From positions 58,581,942 to 58,645,941 of the forward strand of contig OY997641.1 of the NCBI GenBank assembly GCA_963921795.1: a stretch of 64,000 bases of DNA, given 5' to 3'. Under the pieces are notes generated by a model. It searched no databases. It saw only the letters and a program-made list of their open reading frames with translations, and was not told the origin of the DNA. This DNA comes from Nannobrachium achirus. Lineage: Eukaryota > Chordata > Actinopteri > Myctophiformes > Myctophidae. Shown piece after piece: positions 11,301 to 45,399 of the stretch; position 1 is the stretch's first letter; each line of letters begins with the position of its first letter. A program made the translations under genes and the position numbers.

Positions 11301-14300
11301 GGTTAGTTGAGGCGTTAAACTCTTAACAGTGGCCAGGGCAACGTCCCTACAGCACACGTATCGAGGCGAATCCTCCCAGACTAGGCCTCTATTGAAGGAG
11401 TCTTATTAGAGAAAGGCCTTTATTGAGCGGTGGAGAACCGCTCCATAGAGTGGCTTTTTCATATCGCGTCATATAAATAACTGTGTTCCAATTATAAACA
11501 AATGATCTCAGCGGTTTGACTCATATGGATATGAAGAATCAACTGAATGTTACTGTCGCCGAATTAGTTACATTTTCGCTAGAAACAGGCTTTATCACTT
11601 ATGAGTGACTGACTATCATAAACCATACAGAGCCACCTCGCCGACAATATCGCAAAGACTCTTTGTTTATTTTTGGACCACAATGCTTATATGAGACGAT
11701 TTAAGATGACCCAATGTTATTCTCCATAGAGAATTACTTCCGTGGAACCGGGGGATGAGCGAGTCACGTCATGACTTCACTGTTCTATATTGGCTACATG
11801 TATTGAAACAAAAACATCCTCATCCCCACCTATTAAATCCCAAAAAAAATATATATATATCCATGGCCAATCAAATTCAGCAGTAAACTCAATCTTAAAA
11901 AAGAAAAAGAAAAACGGGATTCATTCATCCATAAATATGAGATGGCAATAGTAGATAGGAAAGCTGTAACACTAGAATTAAACATTAATATTGTATTAAT
12001 ATTTAGTTGTAAAAGTGCAAGTAACTTTAACCGAGGTTAAATACAGTACTCTCACAATATAGGAACATATATATTCTCTCCTGAATTCTCCTCTGCATCG
12101 TGCAAAACCTTCACTTTGAATTTAAACTTCAAATCGCCATCTGGGAGCCATGTTCACCCGCAACTGATTCTAAGACATTCTACAGCAGTGGTTCTCAAAG
12201 TAGGTCCTGGTGACCCCCAGGGGCCGAGTTAAGACCTCCAAATCTCCTTCTAAAACGGGCAGAAATTAAGTTTGTACCCCGAGAAGCACTGAGCAGCTCC
12301 AGCTGAATCTGTTTGGTGATCGGGTCAAAGCTGACGATCTTGCCCTCCTGAAACAGAAAGCAGTGAGTATTTATCTCATTTAAGTGGTTAAATGTCTGAA
12401 AATACACATTGACATGAATCCAATATGTAGATGTAGGTTCCTGCTTCATCTTTCTTTCAGCTAAGGGCTCCTTGGACTGAGAAATAAAACTTTCAAAACC
12501 CCATTTCTTTCTTTCTTTTTTACATTTTTATCCCACGATTTTGTAACCCATTTTTTACCCGGTGCCAATTGCCTATGCTGTAATCCTGGGCTCTGCTCTC
12601 CCTCTACCAACCTGGGGAGGGCCCCGAACTGAGCTCATGCTTCCTTCAGTTCATGAAGAGCGAGCAGGCCACTTTTTATCACCTGACGGGGGGAGCTTCC
12701 CCGGTTGGACATAGCGCGTGAAAGGAACATGTTATTCCAACCAGTTCCATTCCCCTCCATCAGGTGCCCTGGCTGGCCAGGGTGAGGCAGTATAGAGACC
12801 AGGATTACTGCATGTTTTTGTGAGGATATCTACCCTAGGAGACAAGGGGAGAACATGCAAACTCCACACAGAAAGGCCCTTTCACCGGACAAGACTACAG
12901 TGATTAGATGTCCTGGCGTTCAACATTCACTACTAGGGATGCTACGATCGATCAGTGGCCCGATTTAAATTAGCTGATTTATTCAATTAATGACTTGATC
13001 TGTGATCAGCCGTCACCGATCCGGAAAGCCGATCTTTTATAATATCGATTTTTGATGCACTTTTACTTTTCCGGACTTTTACTTGTAACAGAGTATTCTT
13101 TCCACCACTGGGCAGGCCTAATATTATTAATCGATTTTGGTTATGTGCAATAATGCAACTGCAGACATCCTTTTGTTAGGTATATTAGTTTAAATATTTC
13201 TGAATTCCTGTTTCTATCATTTGCAATACTTCAACTGTATGGCATGCTAATGTTTTGTATTTGACATTGTATTTTTGCCAGACCCATGAAATGGGTAGGC
13301 CTACATAAGCAAATGTCGGTCTGTCTGTCTGTCCTGGTTTTCTATATAAAGGGTATATATGATGATGACATGATGATGACATGCCTACAAAAGGCATGAT
13401 GTCATAAATGATGATGACAGACAGGGGGTCTGGCACAACCAGGTTGACCTGGTCTAGTATTACTACATACTAGTTAATAATTCTGCACAGTAAAAATATG
13501 TTTAACTAACTGATCTCAATACGTAATTAATCAATAATCATCTATAACAGAGGTTAAATATTTCGGCAGATGTATCGGCAGATCATGAAAAAATGAATCG
13601 GTGATCAGAATTCAAAAACGTGATTGGAGCATCCCTATTCACTACCAAATGATTCTGGGTTTTCCCCAAAATTAAATAATAATACTTGTATTCTGTGATT
13701 GAATTAGTGAGGGCAGCAAGACTACAGTACTTTTCTGACTTTATTTATTCCATCTTCAATCTTTCCAGATAAACTTCCAACAGTTTTGGTGGCACGCGTG
13801 TCAAATCGTCCGGCTTCATCGGGAATCATGTGCTTTACTAAGACATAAGTTATACAGTTGAATTTATATACATTAGTTAGTGAATACATTTTCTCCATAT
13901 ACTTGAATGGGACAATTCAAATGGTAAGACAGAATTAATTTGCAAGTGTGACTCGCCTCGCGGCAACCACACTTGCAACTTCCCAGAATTGCATCTTTCT
14001 TGGCCTACTTGTGCTAAAGGCACAAGTTTGCACCTCGACAGAGTGCAGTTCTAGTTTAGTTCTGAGTTGCATTAAGTGCTTAAAGCAAAAATAATTGTCC
14101 AAAATCAAGATAAGAAACAGTTTGCAATGATAGGGTCCAATACGGTGGCAACAGAAATGTGTGAAGAGGGAGCAAAATAGGGAGAAAAGGGTGGTAAAAA
14201 ATATTTGGCTTCTCCGTGGACTGTTTGGCTCATTATCCTTTCTCATTAAACATTAAATTGAAATAGCTAAAATAAAACACACACAAACACTAACTAAGAA

Positions 14301-14456
14301 CTCAAAGCACAGACTGACAGTCCAAAGTCAATTCATTTTCTTCAACACATGAAACGTTTCCAGACTGGTAAGACTATTTACTCACTTTATATTCGGACAC
14401 CTCGGGTGTGTAGTTCTCAGTCAGCTCTAGCAGCTGTGAACGCACACACGCACAAG

Positions 14457-14490
<34 letters not shown>

Positions 14491-17400
14491 CGCACACACG
14501 CACACACGCACGCGCGCGCACACACACACACTCACGCGCGCACGCACGCACAGTATAATTAGAATACATATATGACAATAAATAACTGACAATCAAGTCA
14601 ACTCATCAGGCCGATTTTTTCAAACACATTTTTGGACAGTGCTCCTACAGATTTTGCCCTAAACTCACGCAAATCGGTACACAGTATGTCTACACTCATC
14701 TCATCAATATGGATGTCCCATATAGCGCCACCATCAGGCCGATTTTTTCAACCACATTTTTGGACACTGCTCCTACACATTTTGCCCTAAAATCACGCTG
14801 CGACCTGACGGTCGCTTATCTCCCGATTAGGGAGTCTTACTGGTATTAGAGATGTCAGATTTGAAAATGATATACTGTGTGTCCACACCGGTACCATTAC
14901 ACTACCATAGCCAGACTTACCTTAAAAGCAATAGACTCTCCCACTGGCGGGGGTGCAGCTAGCAGGGGCATGGTGCTGTAGTCCCGCTTGGGGGCGCTCT
15001 CATCTGGATTCTATGTTAAAGAACATGAAGGAAGCCATTCAGTCACAATATAGAACACATCTTATGTGGGGGTAAAAAGAAAAAACAAGACTCAAGGGAT
15101 GTACTGTAACAATTACCGTAACTGAATAAGTTGAACTGAATTGAAGCCAGGAACAATACATTTTGGGATGTGTGTGGGTTAATAAGAGAACTTGACCGAT
15201 TAACTCTTTTACCACGGAACGAGCGCTCGTTCTTTGTTTCACGTGTCCGCCGCGCCATAAGGAGCGTTCGTTCTTTTTAATCTTTTACCTGTCTGAGCAC
15301 TGTAAGCAGATGAGGGGTGGAGCGGGTGTGTACAGTAGCAGCAGCTCCCGTAACGTTAGTGTCAAATCTGGAGCGCACATGAACAACAATGGCGGCGGGA
15401 TCACTTCTTTGGTGGTTTTCTCAGCCCGGATCTACTTTCTCTATTTCTATGTCTGAAAACTGGTGCAACCCGAGGGGGCCATTACGGAGCTCTCGCTCCG
15501 TAATGGCGGCCCCCATAACGTTGTGTTTTTTTTTTTCACGACTCTGTGAGCGATGCAGCCGTCTTTCACACAAGACCACGATAGGAAATAATGGACTGCT
15601 ATTTTTCTATAAAATCGCAAAGGTAAGCTACTTTAGCCCCTTTTCAACTGCAGCTTTAGCACCACACCACACCGCACCACATAAACATATCTACATTTTC
15701 AATTACACAAAAGTACCGCTATTGTTAAGAAACAAATTGACCCTTTTAACTGTGCATATAATACAATATAAATTTGTATTAGAACTATCCTACATTATAC
15801 TACGCAATAATTGATTATAACTGTGATTATAATACACTATAAAGTATTAATGTATTACAATGATAATTATAATACACATTAGAATCTATTATCATGTATT
15901 ACAACTATATCCTGGTGGTCTAAATGAAAAGTCAGTGAGTGAGCAGTCATTATGAATTGTTTGGCCCTGTTAGGCCTAGCTCAGACCTACTCTAGATTAG
16001 GGCTGTCTTCGACACAGGATTTATGAAGTCGATTCGAGTCGCGGGGGTTAATCCGACGCGTCGACGAATCGTTTTATAGTCTACTTTGTGTAAAAAAAAA
16101 AAGAAAAAAAAAGTGTTGCTTTAAACCACGTCAACATAATAGAATAATACATTAAGAGATGAATTGAATACACAGTGTTTTCGGTGATATCGGTGCGCGA
16201 GCATAAATGTTATCTGCATAGCAGTGTACAACCATAGAGTTATAACACACCGTTAAAACAAATAAAACATCTCCGCTGTTTCAACTTTGCCCCGTCTCTC
16301 TGCACTGTCTGCAGCGTGCAGTAGAGATGAGACATTCGCGAACGATTCCGCTCTCTTGAACGGCTCTTTTAAATGAACGATGGGATCCAGTCCGCAGTCG
16401 CGGGACACAGAGCACTGACAGAGTAATGAGTCAGTGTCGAGAACGGATTCATTTCAGAAACTGATCATAAAAAGGTGGAGGCACAGCTCCCAGCTAGAGC
16501 CCTCAGTGTGGACATGTCATGGACGCAAACACAGCGAAACACAATCATTCATCATGGATTACAACACTGGAACAATTCAGAAGCACTTTAATTAGAAAAT
16601 GTAACTTGTAGCCTACACTTGTGTATGTTAATTTGACTTTAGAAGATTGTTTACTACTTCGTGGACGCGCGTTTGTGCTGTGGCAGGTTATTTAATATGG
16701 GATTTTGACAGCGTGCTTCCTCCTCTTAACGGAACACTGTCCCGGCTCTGAATGTTTTAACGAAGCGGCGGTTCTGAACCGTTCTGGCCGTTCCGTCTCA
16801 CTTTCAACCCGACGCTGGTGCGAGACAATAAATAACTGTTCGCCAATTGCTACTTCTCATTGGAAGTACATGACACCACACCAGTCCAGCAGTGCACCGC
16901 AGTACTGGCAGTAGTAGGCTATAACTGGTGATATAAAAAAATATATATTTTCGCTTCGACTCAAACAATTGGCGTCGATTCCCGGGGCTTAAAACGACGC
17001 GTCGATTCGTCGATTTTTAGAAGACACCCCTACTCTAGATTGGATACTTTTTAGTACCACAATTAGTACCACTTTCACACCACTCTACCCAGGTCCTTGT
17101 AGTGGGAAAACCTGGCACAAGTGGGCGGTGTGGTGTGGTGTGGAGTGGTGTGGTGTCTGTGGAAAAGGGGCTTTTTGATGGCCATGAGCAAACTGTAGCA
17201 GCTAAATGGGATACAAACCTGCAGGACTACAGACTGGTTGGTGAGGGAATCAGTCTGGTAGGACGGCTGCCGCTGCTGCTGCTGCTGCTCATCGTAGTTG
17301 AAGCCGAAGTTTACATGACCTCGCCCTCTCCCATCCCTCCCTCCACCCCTACCCCTCTCCACGGTGCCACCGACCCCTCTGCCGTTGCCCCGGCCGCGAC

Positions 17401-20400
17401 CCCTGGCAGGAGAATGCCCCCCCGTCGCAGCGTAGCCCATCCCAAAGCCCAGCGCCACGTTCGGACGTTTGATCACCAGCTTTATCTCCTCCTCGCTGCT
17501 GCTGCTGTCTGAAGAGGCTGCCGCCCCGGAATCGTTCTCAGCTCTCTGCGCGGGCGTGCTGCGTGCAGGCTGTGAGGAAGAGGAACCAGGAGGAGGGGGT
17601 TTAGAGGAGGTATTTTTACCACTGGTACCTCCGTTTAGGGCCGGGGTGGCGGGGAGAGGTTTAGCTGAAGACGCGCTTTTCGGCGGAGCCTTTTTGGGGG
17701 CCTCGTCACTAGAAGAATCCGTTTCCGACGACGACGGAACAGGAGGGCGTGGCTTCCGAGCGGGCGGTGAGGCTTTGGGAGGAGGCGCTTTGGGAAGAGC
17801 GGGCGTGGAGGAGGTAGTTTTAGGAGCTGCTTCATGCGAAGGCGTCTTCTTCTTGCGCGCCTCGTCTTCCTCACTGCTGCTGTCGCTGGAATCCGAAGAG
17901 GAGACGGGCTGTGAGGTCTGCTGCGTCTTCCCTTTACCGTTTACGGAGGCCGCCGCTGCCGCAGGCCTGTCGGTGCTGTTGGTCGGCTGGCTGGCGGCGG
18001 CAGGGCGGGGCTTACTGGCGGAGTCGGCGGGTTTGGGCGCAGCGTCGCGGACGGTTTTCTCCGGCTCCGCCGTCGTCTTCTTTTTCTTCTTCTTCTTCTT
18101 GTGTTTGCTATGTGCGTCGTTATTGCCCCCGTCTTCCGGGGCCTTGCTGCTCTCCGTCTCCATCTTCTCCTCTTCGCCCGTTTTCTTTTTCTTCTTCTTT
18201 TTCTTCTTCACACTCTCTCCATTTTCCGTGGGCGTCCCGTCGTCCTCTGTGCATCGCGTTCTCTTTTTGGACTTGTCGTCGGAGGTCCCCGGATGTGAGC
18301 TGCAGCCGTTCGCCAGGGCCAGAGTGTCCACCTTCACCCTGTCAAACGGGAGACCAAAGATCATGTCGTTACCGTTTTTTTCTTTTCTTTTGATAAATTA
18401 ATGCCCTATTTTGCCATGACACGCAAAACTGGCGCAAACAGCCGATCTACTAGCTCACAACGTGATGCGACGTGAGCTTCGTTAGTTGTAGACCTGCCAT
18501 TTTTCCTCATTGGTAAACATTTTGTGAAGTGAAAGACTTCATCACCAATTAGAAGTGTGACACAATCGCGTATTGCACCTTCAAAGCACTTCAAAGTGTG
18601 CTGTGCTCCATGACTAATGTACATTAGTTGATGATGTTGTCACGCGCATACCTCTATTGTGTTGACTGCTGCTACAATGTTGAGGAATGAAAACCAAATA
18701 TTTTACTCTTATATATGAGATGACAAATACAATTCTTGAAACTATAGTGACTGACTCTTGCACAGACTGTCAATAATCTCGGTCTTATTGTTGACAACGC
18801 ACTACAGGCTTATTATGATCAATCAATCAACCAATGGGAGTACCAGGGGGTCCCTAAATGATTGATCATTTGGAGCCAATAGATAGATTGATTGAATAAA
18901 TTATTAGCAGTTCGCATAGGAAAAGCACAGGACAGTACGGTTCAGATACAAGGTCTAAACCCAAGAAAGCACTACTAAGGTTTGTTTGCATTGGGAGGCT
19001 TTGTACAAAAGGACTGTTACAGGTATGCAGCTCTCTTTGGGGGTCCCTGGTCTAATGCATACCTAAATGGGGGGCCTTAGTTGAAAATAATCATAATAAT
19101 ACATTGATAACCACTGCTTTACTGTGGTGTGCACGTGCAGTGCTACCAAGAGATGCTGGGCACGAACCACGCCACATAACCTGAGACAGTGGTTCTGTAA
19201 CCTTTTCATGTCAAGGACCCCCAAATTGACACTCGGACCCCCATTTGAAAAGATACGCCAGGGAGACTTTTTTTTTCTTCTTTTTTACGGCTCTGACAGT
19301 GATTCTTAACTATTTTAATTTCAAGGACCCCCCAGTTTGACATGCATTAGGCTACGGACCCCCATTTAATGGCATATCGGTATTTATGTCTCTGACTCTG
19401 AGACCCCAATTTATATCGTAAAACCAACGTTGAGAGTGTACAAATCCATGTGGTTCCATTTGTACACTCTCTGAGTTTCAGACCCATATAAGGGACGGGT
19501 CCATTTGGTTCCTAACTACAGGGCTACCAAGAATGGACTGTCAGAATCCAGTTCTGTATAATTTTGCGTGTTTGATACTTTTATCAAGCATGGGTCCAAT
19601 TTCAGCCATTATTGTACAGAAATTAATTTGATTGCTGAAGCAAAGTAAGACAAGTGAATATATATGATCTCAAATGCATCCCCCACACACAAACCCTTAT
19701 CAGTTTGATACCAAATCCAGGAGAAAATGAAATGACAATTCAGGAGCACTGCAGGAGATGGGGTCGAAATTCAGGCGACTCCTGCCAGATTCAACCCTGC
19801 TGCCTAACTATCATTAGGGGACCGTACCTATGTTCCCCAGGTTCTATGTTCCCAACTTACCCAAAAAAGGTCCTATGTTCCCCACTTACCCCCACAAAAA
19901 AAGATTCTATGTTCCCTGCTCAACTTAAAAAAGGTTATATGTTCCCCACTCATCAAAAAAAATGCAGGAAACATCCATTTCTAATTATTAATAACTCAAA
20001 AGTTAAAACACATAATAATGGGGAGAAATGTCGAATACTAGTGTAGGACAGGGGGCACTGGGGACATCTGGACACACCATACTTGTGTTATGACTGTCTG
20101 GACGAGTGGGCACCTGGACATCTGGGCAATGTACATGTATGTGTGCATTTGGAAGAGTGGGCACCTAGACGAGTGGGTACTTCTAAATTAGGATTGCCCA
20201 CATGTTCTTAGTGCCCAGATGTCCCAACATTTCCTGCATTTGAGTTGGGAACAAATACTATATATATATATATATATATTTATTTATTTTTTGCGGGGAA
20301 CATACAGTAGATCCTTTTTTTGGTTGAGCGGGGAACATAGAACCATTTTGTGGGGAGGGTGGGTGGGGAACATAGAACCTGGGGAACATAGAGAGGACCC

Positions 20401-20770
20401 CTCATTGGGCTGGGGACCCCCTGCCCTGGAACTCCCTCCCTCGAGCAAGTACCCCTGGGCGGGGGTCCCCGGACCCCACTTTTGAGAACCAACTCATCCA
20501 ATCCACCGACCTGACGGTGTCGTTGTCGCGGACCACCAGGCAGCTCTCGGCGCTCGGCAGGTAGCAGTCCTCCACGAACAGCCTGAGGAGGCTCTGGCGG
20601 CTGAAGTGGAACTTGTCGCGGACCACGCTCTCCAGGTCGGCGACCACCCGACACCGGTGGAGGTCCAGCAGCAGCCAGCACATGCGGCAGTCCGGCGTGG
20701 CGGGCGGGGGGTAGTCGAAGTGCAGCCTCACGCGGATGGTGTTGCTGGAGGAGGAGGAGGAGGCCGCCAT
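5334..20770 (-). CDS. coil: coil, p80-coilin (complete, 7 coding exons)
   Basis: Coilin is the scaffold of nuclear Cajal bodies and binds SMN and snRNP proteins. Exons in transcript order: 20511-20770, 17219-18338, 14921-15010, 14386-14433, 12278-12347, 8224-8315, 5334-5381. Phases agree throughout and give 575 residues (human 576). Residues 1-87 are the self-association domain ('VRLHFDYPPPATPDCRMCWL'). The middle is low-complexity: Lys runs near 131-140 and 168-175 (probable nuclear/nucleolar localisation), Ser/Asp/Glu clusters that look like CK2 sites, and Pro/Ala-rich stretches. An RG box at about 399-427 (RGRGRGNGRG, RGRGGGRDGRGRG) is the likely SMN-binding, arginine-methylated part. Residues 461-575 form the Tudor-like domain ('GESIAFK', 'NYTPEVSEYKEGKIVSFDP', 'EPGKFDLVY', ending 'EPRLII'). 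The ATG has A at -3 and G at +4. It is head-to-head with scpep1. The introns are filled with nested MITEs. Confidence 0.95.
5748..6284. mobile_element. hAT-type MITE, family B copy 1, with palindromic module
   Basis: Starts CAGGGGTCTTCCACAGGGGG and ends inverted with TGAAGACCCCTG. The central module at 5952-6030 is a 79-bp palindrome (GCCAAAAATAGCCGATCTAC and complement). A unit of about 57 bp near 5785-5895 is tandemly doubled. Flanks TACTAGGT and TACTAGAG agree partly. Lies in coil intron 6. Confidence 0.75.
6288..8180. mobile_element. hAT-like element, 1.9 kb, perfect 8-bp target duplication
   Basis: Ends TAGAGCCCTGCAGCGGG and (inverted) CCCGCGCAGACCTCTA, flanked on both sides by CCCTGTAC. 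The left duplication includes the last bases of the family B element ending at 6284, so this one landed on its tip. No transposase frame is seen; non-autonomous. Interior has CT-rich runs and a short tRNA-like scrap near 6950-6990 on the minus strand. Confidence 0.75.
8224..8315 (-). CDS. coil: coil exon 6
   Basis: 92 bp, (A)PVEPGKFDLVYTNADGT through YAVTHGSQ; conserved EPGKFDLVY core of the coilin Tudor-like domain. Acceptor CCTCAG, donor CAG|GTAAAG, phase 0. Confidence 0.93.
8575..9052. mobile_element. MITE inside 8416-10233, TTAA-type
   Basis: Inverted ends AGCTATACTGTGTAAGTT and AAGTTACATAGTATAACTT with TTTAA/TTTAA at the borders, as for TTAA-targeting elements (piggyBac or Kolobok). Non-coding. 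Confidence 0.5.
9087..9176. repeat. Perfect palindrome
   Basis: Arms 'AATGGACCAATCCCCAATCA' and reverse complement, meeting at CCCATTGTAAC-TGTTACAATGGG. Sits between two nested elements in coil intron 5. Confidence 0.85.
9177..9905 (+). repeat. Dispersed repeat, split by a MITE (copy 1 of 2)
   Basis: The outer parts match 12540-12890 ('CTGGCCAGGG', 'GAGACCAGGATTA', 'AACTCCACACAGAAAGGCCC'). This copy is interrupted by the element at 9466-9857. Family unassigned. Confidence 0.7.
9466..9857. mobile_element. MITE with 9-bp target duplication
   Basis: TIRs TAACCTGACCTTCGCCAGAT and complement, with subterminal GCATTGCGTTGCATTGC. Flanked by ATCTACCCA (9457-9465 and 9858-9866). Nine bases suggests a Mutator-like origin. 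Third level of nesting within 8416-10233. Confidence 0.8.
10530..11005 (+). mobile_element. Two-hairpin MITE composite (copy 2)
   Basis: Palindromic modules at 10555-10627 and 10888-10960 flank a hAT-like CAGTGTCTCTCAAAC end and about 170 bp with 'AAGGACCCTCAAAATTACAG'; ends CCTAGGCCTAAATGGGTTAA. Same layout as 44164-44690 and the inverse of 4690-5260. Confidence 0.7.
11006..12185. other. coil intron 5, no feature recognised
   Basis: Mostly single-copy-looking AT-rich sequence; 11190-11260 resembles part of the 23470-23710 repeat (CCATCCGGTCTA). No coding or RNA gene seen. Confidence 0.35.
12278..12347 (-). CDS. coil: coil exon 5
   Basis: 70 bp, EGKIVSFDPITKQIQLELLSASR plus one base; acceptor TTTCAG|GAG, donor G|GTACAA, phase 1. 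A fragment of a hAT-like MITE (CAGTGGTTCTCAAAG at 12186) lies about 90 bp past the donor. Confidence 0.92.
12540..12890 (+). repeat. Dispersed repeat, uninterrupted copy 2 of 9177-9905
   Basis: Starts TGTAACCCATTTTTTACCCG and ends GCAAACTCCACACAGAAAGG. Gives the unbroken form of the copy at 9177-9905. In coil intron 4, next to a family B remnant (12355-12500). Confidence 0.65.
12934..13637. mobile_element. hAT MITE with perfect 8-bp duplication
   Basis: TIRs TAGGGATGCTACGATC and TGGAGCATCCCTA, flanked by TTCACTAC (12926-12933, 13638-13645). Interior is rich in CGATC-like motifs and holds a nested palindromic repeat near 13270-13460 that recurs inverted at 24997-25165 ('GACAGACAGGGGGTCTGGCA'). 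Confidence 0.85.
14386..14433 (-). CDS. coil: coil exon 4
   Basis: 16 codons, LLELTENYTPEVSEYK, in the Tudor-like domain. Acceptor TTCACAG|CTG directly follows a GT/GC microsatellite (plus strand 14441-14555), so the pyrimidine tract is repeat-derived. Donor AAA|GTGAGT. Confidence 0.93.
14441..14555. repeat. CA/CG microsatellite next to coil exon 4
   Basis: Compound (CA)n, (CGCACA)n and (CG) run ending 7 bases from the acceptor of coil exon 4 (minus strand reads GT/GC). Confidence 0.9.
14605..14800. repeat. Tandem pair of AGCGCCACCATCAGGCC-type repeat
   Basis: 'CATCAGGCCGATTTTTTCAA', 'TTTTTGGACA', 'GCTCCTACA', 'TTTTGCCCTAAA' occur twice about 120 bp apart; related to the repeats at 1239-2160. 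Confidence 0.6.
14921..15010 (-). CDS. coil: coil exon 3
   Basis: 30 codons starting NPDESAPKRDYSTMPLL and ending GESIAFK; matches the conserved DYSxLPLLAAAPQVGEKIAFK segment of vertebrate coilin. Acceptor CATAG, donor AAG|GTAAGT, phase 0 at both ends. Confidence 0.93.
15635..17173. mobile_element. Outer MITE with AGCCCCTTTTC ends
   Basis: Left AGCCCCTTTTCAACTGCAG with CACCACACCACACCGCACC; right GGTGTGGTGTGG...GAAAAGGGGCT. Interrupted by the hAT element at 15998-17032. Its right end is 46 bases past the coil exon 2 donor. Also contains a plain palindromic neighbour just outside at 15475-15512 (GGCCATTACGGAG). Confidence 0.65.
15998..17032. mobile_element. hAT element, non-autonomous, 8-bp duplication
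   Basis: TIRs TAGGGCTGTCTTCGA and GAAGACACCCCTA; subterminal GACGCGTCGA repeats; flanked by CTCTAGAT (15990-15997, 17033-17040). About 1 kb, no transposase frame. A related end lies near 30545-30631. Confidence 0.85.
17219..18338 (-). CDS. coil: coil exon 2 (large central exon)
   Basis: 1120 bp. The acceptor at TTTGACAG|G completes an Arg codon (residue 87) and continues VKVDTLALANG. It holds the Lys runs, acidic Ser clusters, RG box and a Gln run (QQQQQ), and ends SVVLQ|GTTTGT. The antisense strand is open over much of its length because of the skewed codon content. Confidence 0.93.
18436..18503. repeat. Palindromic module, decayed copy
   Basis: AACAGCCGATCTACTAGCTC with a diverged right arm (TAGTTGTAGACCTGCCATTT). 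In coil intron 1. Confidence 0.6.
19020..19510. repeat. hAT-like MITE fragments and family G palindrome remnant
   Basis: Two pieces with 'TCAAGGACCCCC' near 19206 and 19322, then the AGTGTACAAATCCATGTGG / CCATTTGTACACTCT foldback (19432-19473) shared with 43474-43680. Confidence 0.5.
19814..20401. mobile_element. MITE with arrays of TATGTTCCCC subterminal repeats
   Basis: Five direct copies of TATGTTCCC(C) at the left (near 19829, 19842, 19872, 19908, 19938) face four copies of GGGGAACATA at the right (20295-20392). Such repeated terminal 10-mers resemble transposase-binding sites of subterminal-repeat elements. Ends 110 bp from the coil exon 1 donor. Confidence 0.75.
20511..20770 (-). CDS. 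coil: coil exon 1
   Basis: Codes residues 1-86 plus two bases: the N-terminal self-association domain, ending 'LVVRDNDTV'. Donor AG|GTCGGT, phase 2. An extra poly-Ser/Ala start (MAASSSSSSN) precedes the conserved TIRVRLHFDYP. Confidence 0.95.
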
Positions 20771-21164
20771 GCTTGCGTTTCACAGAAAGAAAACAGAAAA
20801 GAAACAAACACACGCCGCCCACCACCGCAGCATGACGCGCTTCCTTTCACAGAAGTCAACTCGATCCGCAATGTCGCCATCTGCTGACGGGGAGGCGAGG
20901 GTACATCGACCACAATGATCCAATGATGACAGCTAGTGTTTTTCTTTATGTTATGTTTTGCTTGGACAGACTGGACTTTGCTACTTCCACTGTTGGTGGC
21001 ACAATTTTCGCTGACATTAGTTTGCTGGTTTCATGGTAGCAACCGAACCTACATATTATATTTATTGTATAAATATAGGCCTATATTAGATATCTGGATG
21101 TGCTTCATATGAGATACTTAAAGTGTGGTTCCTGTGGAAATAAGCCTCGGCTTTCTAGGATCTC

Positions 21165-21270
21165 CTTTTAGTTGACCTTGTACCAGTGATTTGTACTGTC
21201 ATGAAACTGTACTTTTTTCTATTGCAAACTTCTAATAAATTCTTCAATCAATCAATCAATCAATCAATCA
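21165..21270 (+). mobile_element. LINE-like 3' tail with (TCAA)n
   Basis: 'GACCTTGTACCAGTGATTTG', 'CATGAAACTGTAC', 'CTTCTAATAAA' then (TCAA)7. Two further partial copies at 22425-22510 and 22515-22580 in scpep1 intron 1. A simple-repeat tail fits CR1/L2/Rex-type LINEs; no coding part is present. Confidence 0.45.
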
Positions 21271-21918
21271 ATGGACTGGTATCGCGTCACCTCCGCGATG
21301 GACCAGAGTGGCACGTTCGATCCTTTGTATTTTAAACGTATGTAGACTATTAGCCTACATGTGTTTAATTTCACAAAATACATTGCACACTTTTTGAGCT
21401 TTGAGCTATCATTCCTGACCTGTCCATGAACCTAAACTAATCCATGATCTAATTATTTCAGTTAAACGGCTACATACAGCTGTCATATTGTTCTGAAACA
21501 ATACAGAAATATGGAATCCTCTAATCATTTTGTCATTCTCCAAATCTCATCAGACTGTAAACGCAGCAAAACAACTTCCTTCCACGTCATCCAGTGATAC
21601 CACTCTGCTGTCCACAACGCGTGAGTGTGTACTTAAGTACACTTTTGAGGTATTTGTACTTTAGAGTATTTCCAATTTCCAGTACTTTTACTTCTACTCC
21701 ACTAAATCTCAGATCCACATATTGTACTTTTACTCCCCTACATGTATTTGAACACTTTAGTTACTAGTTACTTTGCAGATATAAATGATAATATTATAAA
21801 GCGTAGGCCTACATTAATATAGCCCTATTTTATATCTTGGCTATTGGAGAATTGATACTTTTTCCACCACCGGCTGAGGCTGTCAACCATAGCTATAGTC
21901 AACATGTCAACATACAAA

Positions 21919-22017
21919 CACGTGTGGTTTGTTTGGAAATCATCGTGCGCACTGCGCAGCTGTGAGTTCAGTCAGACAGGACAGGCAGCAGTCAGCTGAT
22001 CACTATGGTCACATGAT
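21919..22017 (+). promoter_or_regulatory. E-box / CLEAR-like sites before scpep1
   Basis: CACGTG at 21919-21924, GTCAGCTGAT at 21991-22000 and GTCACATGAT at 22008-22017 lie within 165 bp of the start codon. The last two resemble the TFEB/MITF lysosomal gene motif GTCACGTGAC at 8 of 10 positions each. This would fit a lysosomal enzyme, but is motif inference only. Confidence 0.4.
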
Positions 22018-22080
22018 CCATGTGGTAGAATAGAAAAGCAGTGAAGTCACCATCATCCTGTCCCGCAGACAACTCGAACA

Positions 22081-45269
<23,189 letters not shown>

Positions 45270-45393
45270 TCTCTCACGTCCCCCGGATGGCAGCTGGAAT
45301 GCCTTGACAATCACAAATGGACACGTTATCAGCACTCCGATCAACCAAATTGTCACGTTTAATCGCATCTTTTTAAATCGTTGCTGTTTGAAC

Positions 45394-45399
45394 AATAAA
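45394..45399 (+). terminator. scpep1 polyadenylation signal
   Basis: AATAAA 125 bases after the stop codon, followed within 30 bases by T-rich sequence. Confidence 0.7.

Larger units (their letters stand above)
20771..22080. promoter_or_regulatory. coil/scpep1 divergent intergenic region
   Basis: The 1.3 kb between the two start codons. It includes a LINE-like tail (21165-21270) and AT-rich sequence; the 180 bp next to scpep1 carry the E-box motifs listed separately. No TATA box is clear for coil. Confidence 0.5.

Noticed and set aside
17469-18401. 310-codon plus-strand frame
   Set aside because: Antisense shadow of coil exon 2; its Phe, Ser and Leu runs are complements of the Lys, Ser and Glu runs in coilin.
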